This document shows positions 6,487-12,473 of a stretch of 12,581 nt of DNA, one piece after another; within the stretch, counting starts at the first letter, position 1, and every line of letters begins with the position of its first letter. Under the pieces are notes generated by a model. That model had not been told where the DNA came from. It worked only from the letters and a program-made list of their open reading frames with translations, and did not search any database. Both the position numbers and the translations under genes were made by a program. Source of the DNA: Actinomycetes bacterium (GTDB lineage Bacteria; Actinomycetota; Acidimicrobiia; Acidimicrobiales; Palsa-688); the NCBI GenBank assembly GCA_021816565.1, contig JAKAXN010000100.1, forward strand, positions 1 through 12,581, written 5' to 3'.

Positions 6487-7242
6487 GTGAGCGACAGATC
6501 CCCCGACCCGGGGTCCGCCCCGGTCCGGGCCCGGGACCGGGTGCGGGCGGCCATGACGGAGGAGATCCTCGAAGCCGGTCGGCGCGAGCTGGCCGAGCAG
6601 GGGGCGGCCGCGCTGTCCCTGCGGGCTGTGGCCCGCCGCCTGGGCATGGTCCCCTCGGCCCTGTACCGGTACTTCCCGTCGCGCGACTCGCTGCTGACCG
6701 CGCTGATCGTCGAGGCCTACGACGAACTGGGGGCGGTGGCCGATGCCGCCGACCGGGCGGCCCAACAGGACCGGCCGCTCCAGAGGTGGCTGTCGCTGTG
6801 CGCCGCGGTCAGGGCCTGGGGCTCGGCCCACCCCCGCCGGTGGGCCCTCCTGTACGGCTCGCCGGTTCCCGGCTACGCCGCACCCGACGTCACCGTGGAG
6901 TCCGCTTCGGCCGTGCCCCGGGTGCTGGCCCGTATCGTGGCGGCCTCGGCGGCCGGGCCGGATGGGGTGGTGACACCCCGGCCGGGACCGACCGGCCCCG
7001 GCCCGGACCCGGTTCTGCCGCCCCCGCCCGCCGGCTTGGACCGGATCCTGGCCCCCCTCCGCGACGCCCTGCTGCCGGGCCTGCCCGCAGAGACCCTGGT
7101 GGCCGCCCTGATGGCCTGGACCTCCCTGGTCGGCACCGTCAGCCTGGAGCTGTTCGGCCACTACGAAGGCGGCACCACCGACTTCGGCGCGGTGTTCACC
7201 TACTCGATGGAGGTCGCCGGCCGGCTGGCCGGTCTCCGCTGA
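6487..7242 (+). CDS. TetR/AcrR-family transcriptional regulator with WHG-type C-terminal domain
   Basis: A 251-residue repressor of the TetR family. The DNA-binding domain runs about residues 23-72: EEILEAGRRELAEQGAAALS, then the HTH RAVARRLGMVPSALYRYFPS. The ligand-binding domain carries hallmarks of the WHG subfamily: RAWGSAHPRRWALLYGSPVPGY at 109-130 and AWTSLVGTVSLELFGH at 210-225. Between them, about 156-182, is a Gly/Pro-rich, probably disordered segment (VTPRPGPTGPGPDP and PPPPAG) that interrupts the ligand domain. The frame is open upstream through a GTG at 6439, but that lies inside the operator dyad, so GTG 6487 is preferred; ATG 6553 is another possibility. It is divergent from the DDN-family gene and probably represses both it and itself. 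The ligand is unknown. Confidence 0.88.
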   Translation: MSDRSPDPGSAPVRARDRVRAAMTEEILEAGRRELAEQGAAALSLRAVARRLGMVPSALYRYFPSRDSLLTALIVEAYDELGAVADAADRAAQQDRPLQRWLSLCAAVRAWGSAHPRRWALLYGSPVPGYAAPDVTVESASAVPRVLARIVAASAAGPDGVVTPRPGPTGPGPDPVLPPPPAGLDRILAPLRDALLPGLPAETLVAALMAWTSLVGTVSLELFGHYEGGTTDFGAVFTYSMEVAGRLAGLR

Positions 7243-7249
7243 GCGGTGC

Positions 7250-7264
7250 CCGCCCGCCGGGCGG
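7250..7264. terminator. Weak dyad between convergent tetR and merR ends
   Basis: CCGCCCG-C-CGGGCGG is a 7-bp GC-only dyad in the 39-base gap between the convergent tetR and merR stops. It could form a small hairpin terminating either transcript, but there is no T-tract and such dyads arise by chance in GC-rich DNA. Confidence 0.25.
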
Positions 7265-7281
7265 CCGTCCCGTCGCCCGGC

Positions 7282-7590
7282 TCAGTCTCCGGAGGCCGCC
7301 TTCAGCCGGCGCACCTCGGCCTGCAGGGCCTCCACCTCGGCTTCGAGGACCAGCAACCGGCGGATGCCGGCCAGGGTCAGCCCCTCGCCGGCCAACTCGG
7401 TGACCCTCTGGATCAGGCCGATCTCGGCCCGGCTGTAGCGGCGCTGGCCGCCGCCGGAGCGTTCCGGGCACACCAGGTTCTCGGTGTCGAGGCGACGCAG
7501 GAAGGCCGGCTGCACGTCGAGCATGGAGGACACCTGCCCGACCGTGTAGAGGGGGGCGTGGAGGTCGTCGATGGGGAGGTGGGGGGTCAT
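7282..7590 (-). CDS. MerR-family regulator, HspR-like
   Basis: A 102-residue single-domain MerR-type protein. Residues 15-80 form the winged helix: LYTVGQVSSMLDVQPAFLRRLD, then the wing GGGQRRYSRAEIGLIQRV, then GLTLAGIRRLL. The C-terminal helix VLEAEVEALQAEVRRLKA (81-98) is a short predicted coiled coil for dimerisation. No cysteine or metal-binding loop or ligand domain follows. Size and sequence resemble HspR, the actinobacterial heat-shock repressor, and the gene lies directly downstream of hsp20 on the same strand, so a role in controlling that chaperone is likely. The start ATG 7590 has only a weak upstream GGA. A strong hairpin at 7622-7649 separates it from hsp20, and no clear promoter of its own is visible. 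True HspR partners DnaK, which is not in the window, so the name is not applied. Confidence 0.85.
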   Translation of the reverse strand: MTPHLPIDDLHAPLYTVGQVSSMLDVQPAFLRRLDTENLVCPERSGGGQRRYSRAEIGLIQRVTELAGEGLTLAGIRRLLVLEAEVEALQAEVRRLKAASGD

Positions 7591-7621
7591 CGGGGTTCCG
7601 GATCAGTTGACACAGGTGAAA

Positions 7622-7649
7622 GGGGGTGGGCGGCTCGCCGCCCACCCCC
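7622..7649 (-). terminator. Perfect 12-bp stem-loop downstream of hsp20
   Basis: GGGGGTGGGCGG-CTCG-CCGCCCACCCCC is a perfect 12-bp stem with a 4-base loop. It starts 20 bases past the hsp20 stop. On the minus strand it is followed by only TTTC, so it is a strong hairpin with a short U-run. It should terminate or attenuate hsp20 transcription before merR, leaving merR at a lower level, or it could stabilise the hsp20 mRNA 3' end. Confidence 0.7.
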
Positions 7650-7669
7650 CGGGACTCGAGCGCGGGCCC

Positions 7670-8092
7670 TCAGACGGTCAGGGCGTGCTGGGTCTCGGCC
7701 GTCTCCACCGTCACCTTCCGGGGCTTGGCCTGCTCGGCCACCGGGATCTCCAGCCGGAGGACCCCGTCGCTGTAGCGGGCGGTGATGTGGTCGGTGTCGA
7801 GGGTGTCGCCCAGGAACAGCTGGCGGCTGAAGGTCCCGTAGGCCCGCTCGGCCACGATCAACTCGGCCGCTTCGGGGCTGTGGCGCTCCCTCTTGGCGTG
7901 GACGGTGAGGACGTTGCGCTCCACCGTCAGGTCGATCGACTCGGGTGTCACGCCCGGCAGGTCGAACTCCACCACGAAGGTGTCGCCGGTGCGGAACGCG
8001 TCGATGGGCATGGCCGCGGGCCGCGCCGGGGTGCCGAACACCTGCGAGGTCAGCCGGTCCAACTCGCGGAACGGATCGGTACGCATCAACAT
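7670..8092 (-). CDS. Small heat-shock protein, Hsp20/alpha-crystallin family
   Basis: An ATP-independent holdase chaperone that binds unfolding proteins and forms oligomers in the cytoplasm. The 140-residue protein has a short N-terminal arm ([20 protein letters not shown]), typical of bacterial Hsp20/Hsp18. An alpha-crystallin domain of about residues 28-122 follows: [42 protein letters not shown] and the signature [15 protein letters not shown] short tail has RKVTVET as the I/V-x-I/V oligomerisation motif. The start ATG 8092 has a strong ribosome binding site, AAAGGAG (8102-8108, minus strand), 9 bases upstream. A promoter with a 17-bp spacer and a dyad over its -35 are visible. The neighbouring HspR-like MerR gene is the likely regulator. 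Confidence 0.95.
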   Translation of the reverse strand: MLMRTDPFRELDRLTSQVFGTPARPAAMPIDAFRTGDTFVVEFDLPGVTPESIDLTVERNVLTVHAKRERHSPEAAELIVAERAYGTFSRQLFLGDTLDTDHITARYSDGVLRLEIPVAEQAKPRKVTVETAETQHALTV

Positions 8093-8120
8093 GATGACCC
8101 ACTCCTTTCACAGGTTCATC
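8093..8120 (-). promoter_or_regulatory. Hairpin in hsp20 leader with ribosome binding site in the loop
   Basis: In the minus-strand transcript, GATGAACC and GGGTCATC pair over 8 positions with one mismatch, enclosing the 12-base loop TGTGAAAGGAGT, which contains the ribosome binding site. The right arm abuts the AUG of hsp20. Opening of such a structure could influence translation, for example with temperature. The stem is short and the site is in the loop rather than the stem, so this is only a candidate. Confidence 0.35.
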
Positions 8121-8141
8121 CAATGAGGGCTTCTAGGAAGT

Positions 8142-8179
8142 ATCTTACCGCTATACGAGTAAACCTGCAACTGGAGTTG
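8142..8179 (-). promoter_or_regulatory. hsp20 promoter with dyad operator over the -35
   Basis: On the minus strand, TTGCAG (8165-8170) and TAAGAT (8142-8147) are separated by exactly 17 bases, a plausible sigma-70-type promoter giving a leader of about 40 bases. The perfect dyad CAACTCCAGTTG (8168-8179) overlaps the -35 element, so a protein bound there would block polymerase. It differs from the HAIR operator (CTTGAGT-N7-ACTCAAG) of classic HspR. The region is markedly AT-richer than its surroundings. The same gap also carries the hemB promoter on the other strand. Confidence 0.5.
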
Positions 8180-8203
8180 TAAGGAACGGTCCACCTGGCC
8201 GGG

Positions 8204-8209
8204 TAGCCT
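8204..8209 (+). promoter_or_regulatory. Candidate -10 hexamer for a leaderless hemB transcript
   Basis: TAGCCT fits TAnnnT and ends 7 bases before the GTG start at 8217, the same geometry as upstream of rex and nuoA. No purine-rich ribosome binding site of normal spacing is present, which supports a leaderless start. It gives hemB-hemL a promoter separate from the first haem block. Confidence 0.4.
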
Positions 8210-8216
8210 CGGTGGT

Positions 8217-9200
8217 GTGGCCTTTCCCGAAGTGAGAATGCGCCGGCTGCGCCGCCACCCCCGGATCCGCGACCTGGTGGCCGAGACGACGCTCCGGCCC
8301 TCCGACCTGATCGCCCCGCTGTTCGTCCGCGAGGGCGTCGACGCCCCCCAGCCCATCCCGTCGCTCCCCGGAGTGGTGCAGCACAGCGTCGAGAGCCTGG
8401 TCAAGGAGGCCCGCCGCCTGAGCGGGCTCGGGGTGCCGGCCCTGGTCCTCTTCGGCGTGCCCGAGCGCAAGGACCCCACCGGCAGCGGCGCCTCCGACCC
8501 CGACGGCATCGTGCAGGTGGCGCTGCGCCGCCTGGCCGACGAGCTGGCCGGGGAGATGGTGCTGATGGCCGACCTGTGCCTCGACGAGTACACCGACCAC
8601 GGTCACTGCGGCATCCTCGACGGCCGCGGCGAGGTGGACAACGATCTGACCCTCGACCGTTACCGGGCCGTGGCCCTGGCCCAGGCCCGGGCCGGAGCCG
8701 ACGTGGTGGCCCCGTCGGGGATGATGGACGGCCAGGTGGCGGCCATCAGGGCGGCCCTGGACCAGGGCGGCTTCTCCGACGTGTCCATCCTGGCCTACGC
8801 GGCCAAGTACGCCTCCGCCCTCTACGGCCCCTTCCGCGACGCCGTGGACGTGTGCATAGCGGGGGGCGGCGACCGCAAGGGCTACCAGCAGGACCCCCGC
8901 AACATCAGGGAGGCCATGCGGGAGATCGACCTCGATGTGCAGGAGGGGGCCGACATGGTGATGATCAAGCCGGCGCTGGCCTACCTGGACGTCATCGCGG
9001 CCGCCCGGGCCCGGCTGGACGTGCCCATCGCCGCGTACCACGTGAGCGGCGAGTACTCGATGATCAAAGCGGCGGCCGAGCGCGGCTGGATCGACGGCGC
9101 AGCCGTGGGCCTGGAGCACACCCTGGCCATCAAGCGGGCCGGCGCGGACATGATCCTCACCTACCTGGCCGGCGAGCTGGCGGAGCTGCTCCATGGCTGA
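8217..9200 (+). CDS. hemB: Delta-aminolevulinic acid dehydratase (porphobilinogen synthase)
   Basis: Condenses two 5-aminolevulinate molecules into porphobilinogen, the substrate of HemC. The 327-residue length is normal. The two Schiff-base lysines are K197 (AYAAKYASALYGPFRDA) and K251 (MVMIKPALAYLD). The metal loop is DLCLDEYTDHGHCG: C121, D123, C131. The middle cysteine of the three-cysteine zinc form is replaced by aspartate, a hybrid pattern that I recall from actinobacterial enzymes. GGGDRKGYQQDP and the late VSGEYSMIKAAAERG are standard. GTG 8217 starts just before MAFPEVRMRRLRRHP, matching family N-termini. It overlaps hemL by 8 bases. In many actinobacteria hemB directly follows the hemC/hemD block; here four unrelated genes intervene. 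Confidence 0.96.
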   Translation: MAFPEVRMRRLRRHPRIRDLVAETTLRPSDLIAPLFVREGVDAPQPIPSLPGVVQHSVESLVKEARRLSGLGVPALVLFGVPERKDPTGSGASDPDGIVQVALRRLADELAGEMVLMADLCLDEYTDHGHCGILDGRGEVDNDLTLDRYRAVALAQARAGADVVAPSGMMDGQVAAIRAALDQGGFSDVSILAYAAKYASALYGPFRDAVDVCIAGGGDRKGYQQDPRNIREAMREIDLDVQEGADMVMIKPALAYLDVIAAARARLDVPIAAYHVSGEYSMIKAAAERGWIDGAAVGLEHTLAIKRAGADMILTYLAGELAELLHG

Positions 9201-10455
9201 GATGACCCGCTCCGAGGAGCTGTTCGCCCGGGCCCGGACCCTGATCCCCGGCGGGGTCAACTCCCCGGTGCGGGCCTTCCGCTCGGTGGGCGGCACCCCG
9301 TATTTCGTAGCCCGGGGCGAGGGGGCCCACGTCTGGGACGTGGACGGCAACCGCTACATCGACTACGTCCAGTCCTACGGGGCGTCGATCCTGGGCCACG
9401 CCCACCCCAGGGTGGTGGAGGCCGTGAGGGACGCGGCCGGGGAGGGCACCTCGTTCGGGGCGCCGACCGAGCGGGAGGTGCTGCTGGCCGAGGAGATCAC
9501 CCGGCGGGTGGCCGGCTGCGACGAGGTACGCCTGGTCAACAGCGGGACCGAGGCGACCATGTCGGCGGTCCGCCTGGCCCGGGGGGCGACCGGCCGGGAC
9601 CGGGTGGTGCTCTTCGCCGGGTGCTACCACGGCCACAGCGACGGGCTGCTGGCCGGTGGCGGCAGCGGGGTGGCCACGCTGGGCCTGCCGGCGTCGGCCG
9701 GGGTGACCAGGGCGGCCGTGTCCGACACCCTGGTGCTGCCCTACAACACCGTGCCGCAGCTGACCGGCGACGAGGCGTGCGTCATCGTCGAGCCGGTGGC
9801 GGCCAACATGGGCCTGGTGCCGCCCCGCCCCGGCTTCCTCGAGGGCCTGCGGGCGGAGTGCGACCGGGTGGGGGCCCTGCTCATCTTCGACGAGGTGATC
9901 ACCGGCTTCCGCCTGGCCCACGGCGGGGCCGCCGAGGTCCTCGGCGTGCGGCCCGACCTGTGGTGCTTCGGGAAGGTGATCGGCGGCGGTCTGCCCCTGG
10001 CTGCCTTCGGCGGCCGCCGGGACGTCATGGAGCAGCTGGCCCCGGTCGGCCCGGTGTACCAGGCCGGCACCCTGTCGGGTAACCCGCTGGCCACCGCAGC
10101 GGGCCTGGCCGTGCTCTCGCTGATGGACCGGGCGGCCTACGCCGAGCTGGCGGCCCGGGTGGGCCGGCTGGCGGCCGGGCTGTCAGGGGTGCTCGGCCCC
10201 GGCTTTCAGGTGCCGGTGGCCGGCCCGCTGCTCGGGGTGTTCTTCTCCGACGCCCCCGTGGCCGACTACGACGGGGCCGTCCGCTCCGCCGGCACCGGGC
10301 TGTACCCGGGTCTGATGCACGGGCTGCTGGACCGGGGGGTGGCCATCGCCCCGGGGGCCTACGAGGTGCTGTTCCCCAGCCTGGCCCACACCGAGGAGGA
10401 CTTCGAGCGCACCGTGGAGGCCTTCAGCGAGGCCTCCGGGGCGGCCGCCGCCTGA
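9193..10455 (+). CDS. hemL: Glutamate-1-semialdehyde 2,1-aminomutase
   Basis: A PLP enzyme converting the HemA product glutamate-1-semialdehyde to 5-aminolevulinate, feeding HemB. The 420-residue class-III aminotransferase fold shows: SEELFARARTLIPGGVNSPVRAF at the N-terminus (diagnostic of HemL); LVNSGTEATMSAVRLARG at 114-131; CYHGHSDGLL from 144; IFDEVITGFR at 231-240, with D233 contacting the PLP nitrogen; and CFGKVIGGGLP, with K261 as the PLP lysine. GTLSGNPLATAAG follows. ATG 9193 lies inside the hemB 3' end (8-base overlap), with GGAG at 9182-9185 spaced 7 bases, so the two are translationally coupled. A second start at residue 4 (ATG 9202) is possible. Convergent with the flavoprotein gene downstream. 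Confidence 0.96.
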   Translation: MAEMTRSEELFARARTLIPGGVNSPVRAFRSVGGTPYFVARGEGAHVWDVDGNRYIDYVQSYGASILGHAHPRVVEAVRDAAGEGTSFGAPTEREVLLAEEITRRVAGCDEVRLVNSGTEATMSAVRLARGATGRDRVVLFAGCYHGHSDGLLAGGGSGVATLGLPASAGVTRAAVSDTLVLPYNTVPQLTGDEACVIVEPVAANMGLVPPRPGFLEGLRAECDRVGALLIFDEVITGFRLAHGGAAEVLGVRPDLWCFGKVIGGGLPLAAFGGRRDVMEQLAPVGPVYQAGTLSGNPLATAAGLAVLSLMDRAAYAELAARVGRLAAGLSGVLGPGFQVPVAGPLLGVFFSDAPVADYDGAVRSAGTGLYPGLMHGLLDRGVAIAPGAYEVLFPSLAHTEEDFERTVEAFSEASGAAAA

Positions 10456-10466
10456 AGCCCGGCGGG

Positions 10467-10491
10467 GACCGGCCCGACCGGGCCGCCGGTC
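10467..10491. terminator. Candidate bidirectional terminator hairpin
   Basis: In the 34-base gap between convergent hemL and the reductase gene, GACCGGCCC and GGGCCGCCGGTC can pair around the loop GACC, with a 3-base bulge. It runs into the stop codon of the minus-strand gene. There is no T-tract on either side, so termination would rest on the stem alone. Confidence 0.3.
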
Positions 10492-11767
10492 AGGCCGCTT
10501 CGGGCACCAGGCGCGACAGCCGGGCCAGGGCCCGGTAGGCGGCTTCGGCCGGACCGAGCTCGTCGGGGCGCAGGATGTTGGCCATGATTCGCAGCACCCA
10601 CTCCATGAGGCTGCGGGACCGCATGCCGGTGGTCACCAGCACCTTCATGAGCTCGGGATGGCCGATCACCCGCACGAACGCCCGGGCCACCCGGTAGTAC
10701 AGCGAGTACTCGTCGTTGAGCCGCTGCTCGTAGGTCGCCAGGGCCATGCCGTCACCGGAGGCCAGGGCCAGGTTGACCGCGTCGGCGGCGAAGCGCCCCG
10801 ACTCGTAGGCGTAGGCGATGCCCTCCCCGTTGAAGGGGTTGATGGTGCCGCCGGCGTCGCCCACCACCAGCCAGGTCGGTCCCGAGTGGGGGCCGACCGA
10901 CAGCCCCATGGGCAGCCGTCCACCGGTGGCCGGCCCGCAGGAGGTCTCGGGCCTTATGTCCCACGAGGCCGGGGCGTACTCGGCGAAGCTCTGCAGGAGG
11001 TGGGTGGTGTTGACGGCCTTCCACTGGTTGAAGGTGGAGAGCAGGCCCACGCCCACGTTGATCCGGCCGTCGCCGACCGGGAAGATCCATCCGTAGCCGG
11101 GCAGGACGTTGCCGGCCTTGTCCCGGATGTCGAGCCAGCTGTCGATCCAGGGCTCGTCGTGGCGGGGGGAGGTCCAGTAGCCGCGGATGGCCATGCCGAG
11201 CGGGTAGGCCCGGTTGCGGGTGGTGCCCAGACTGCGGCCGAAGCGGGAGTTGGCCCCGTCGGCCACGACCGTGTAGCGGGCCCGGATCTCCACCGGGGAG
11301 CCGTCGCCGTCCTTGGCCTTCACCAGCGCGCCCCGGACCAGGCCGCCCTCGGTGAGCGGCTCCACCGCCTCGGTGCCGTCCCACACTGTCGCCCCCGCCT
11401 TGGCGGCCCGCTCGGCGACCAGGGCGTCGAGGTCCTTGCGGGTGATCACGTAGCCGTAGCCGGGGAGGGTGGGGTGCCCGGGCCACTGGAGCTCGAGCGT
11501 CTTGCCGAAGCCGTGGGAGCGCAGGCCGCTGTAGCGGTGTCCGGCGCCGGCCAGCTCCTCGGCCAGGCCCATGTCCTCCAGCTGGCGCACCGACCGGGGG
11601 GTCAGGCCGTCCCCGCAGGTCTTCTCCCGGGGGTACTTCTTCTTCTCCACCACCACCACGTCGTGGCCGGCGCTGGCCAGCCAGTACGCGCACGCCGACC
11701 CCGACGGCCCCCCTCCGACGACCAGCACGTCACACCTGCGGGGCTCAACCGGCTTCGGGTCTCGCAT
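10490..11767 (-). CDS. Geranylgeranyl reductase family FAD-dependent oxidoreductase (MenJ-like)
   Basis: A 425-residue FAD protein of the GGR family, which saturates isoprenoid double bonds; actinobacterial members such as MenJ act on the menaquinone side chain. Motifs in order are: CDVLVVGGGPSGSACAYWL with GGGPSG at 18-23 and E41 closing the ADP-binding fold; the family-specific KTCGDGLTPR at 49-58; VADGANS at 168-174; GYGWIFP at 224-230; and the second FAD site GDAGGTINPFNGEGI at 303-317. The C-terminal helices (about 340-420) probably form the hydrophobic substrate and membrane-associated region. ATG 11767 is chosen because the GGR fold begins right after it; the longer open frame upstream to 11887 is low-complexity and crosses nuoA. 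It is divergent from nuoA, in line with a role in making the respiratory quinone used by complex I. The substrate is inferred from family and neighbourhood. Confidence 0.88.
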   Translation of the reverse strand: MRDPKPVEPRRCDVLVVGGGPSGSACAYWLASAGHDVVVVEKKKYPREKTCGDGLTPRSVRQLEDMGLAEELAGAGHRYSGLRSHGFGKTLELQWPGHPTLPGYGYVITRKDLDALVAERAAKAGATVWDGTEAVEPLTEGGLVRGALVKAKDGDGSPVEIRARYTVVADGANSRFGRSLGTTRNRAYPLGMAIRGYWTSPRHDEPWIDSWLDIRDKAGNVLPGYGWIFPVGDGRINVGVGLLSTFNQWKAVNTTHLLQSFAEYAPASWDIRPETSCGPATGGRLPMGLSVGPHSGPTWLVVGDAGGTINPFNGEGIAYAYESGRFAADAVNLALASGDGMALATYEQRLNDEYSLYYRVARAFVRVIGHPELMKVLVTTGMRSRSLMEWVLRIMANILRPDELGPAEAAYRALARLSRLVPEAA

Positions 11768-11775
11768 GACAGACG

Positions 11776-11796
11776 ACGATACCGGACCTACCGGAC
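11776..11796 (-). promoter_or_regulatory. Candidate promoter region of the reductase gene, with a 9-bp direct repeat
   Basis: On the minus strand TATCGT (11776-11781) lies 8 bases before the ATG and fits TAnnnT for a near-leaderless transcript. Immediately upstream, TACCGGAC occurs twice on the plus strand with a 9-base period (11780-11787 and 11789-11796), overlapping the hexamer. The repeat could be a regulator site or chance. Confidence 0.3.
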
Positions 11797-11855
11797 TACG
11801 CCCCCGGGCCGGCGGCCGTCGGGCTCCGACTGGCGGCCCTCGGCCCCCCTGGCGG

Positions 11856-11861
11856 TAGCAT
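11856..11861 (+). promoter_or_regulatory. Candidate -10 hexamer for a leaderless nuo operon transcript
   Basis: TAGCAT fits TAnnnT and ends 7 bases before the GTG start of nuoA at 11869, with no ribosome binding site between them. The 101-bp gap to the divergent reductase is otherwise GC-rich and shows no clear -35 box or Rex operator. Confidence 0.42.
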
Positions 11862-11868
11862 CCGATCC

Positions 11869-12420
11869 GTGGAGCAGTATCTGCCAATTCTCCTTCTGCT
11901 CGTCCTGGTCGTGCTGTTCGCCGGCGGGTCGGCAGCCGCGTCGCGGCTTCTCGGACCCAAGCGGCCCACCGCGGCGAAGGAAGGCCCCTACGAGTCGGGC
12001 ATCGCGCCCCGCTACCGGCTGGCCGCCCGCTTCCCGGTGCGCTTCTACCTGGTGGCGATGATCTTCATCATCTTCGACATCGAGGTGATCTTCCTCTATC
12101 CCTGGGCGGTGATGTACCACCAGCTGTCCACCTTCGGCCTGGCCGAGATGGCCGCCTTCGCCGTGGTCGTGTTCATCGCCTTCGCCTACCTCGTATCCAA
12201 CGGCGCCCTCGACTGGGGTCCCCGCCAGCGGCGCGGTGGGCGGGCCTCGGTCCAGCTGTCGCGCAGCACCACCGCCACCGTGCGCCGGGTGCCCCGGCCG
12301 GTGGAGCTGATCGACGGCCCGGCGCCGCGGCCGCTGGGCGGCAGCGAGGGGGGATCCCCCGAATCGCCCGACGGGAGGCCCGGGTCCGCGCCGGCCGCCC
12401 GCCAGGCCCGCAGCGCCTAG
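11869..12420 (+). CDS. nuoA: NADH-quinone oxidoreductase subunit A, with long C-terminal extension
   Basis: A small membrane subunit of proton-pumping complex I, next to the quinone-reduction site. The three expected helices are at about residues 4-27, 57-80 and 90-112. The conserved loop KEGPYESGIAPRY (37-49) and FPVRFYLVAMIFIIFDIEVIFLYPW (split here as FPVRFYLVAM at 55-64 and IFIIFDIEVIFLYPW at 65-79) are diagnostic. The core ends at NGALDW (111-116), where most NuoA proteins stop. Here a further 66 or so residues follow, rich in Arg, Pro, Gly and Ser, likely disordered and outside the membrane. GTG 11869 directly precedes the first helix. The next gene is nuoB, 53 bases downstream, the standard order of a nuo operon. 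Confidence 0.93.
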   Translation: MEQYLPILLLLVLVVLFAGGSAAASRLLGPKRPTAAKEGPYESGIAPRYRLAARFPVRFYLVAMIFIIFDIEVIFLYPWAVMYHQLSTFGLAEMAAFAVVVFIAFAYLVSNGALDWGPRQRRGGRASVQLSRSTTATVRRVPRPVELIDGPAPRPLGGSEGGSPESPDGRPGSAPAARQARSA

Positions 12421-12462
12421 AACGACAGTCTTGCCCTCCCCCGACGCAGTTGACGCAGTCAT

Positions 12463-12467
12463 AGGAG
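12463..12467 (+). promoter_or_regulatory. Ribosome binding site of nuoB
   Basis: AGGAG lies 6 bases before the ATG at 12474, a clear Shine-Dalgarno site that fixes the nuoB start. It contrasts with nuoA, which has none. Confidence 0.75.
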
Positions 12468-12473
12468 ACCGAC

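Noticed and set aside
7607..7612. Exact TTGACA -35 box on the plus strand
   Set aside because: No -10 element at 15-19 bases, and it would transcribe antisense into hsp20 through a terminator hairpin.
8130..8140. Short dyad CTTC-TAG-GAAG near the hsp20 transcription start
   Set aside because: Four-base arms are too short to distinguish from chance.
8093..8216. HAIR element (HspR operator) before hsp20
   Set aside because: No CTTGAGT-N7-ACTCAAG or near match on either strand; only the different dyad CAACTCCAGTTG is present.
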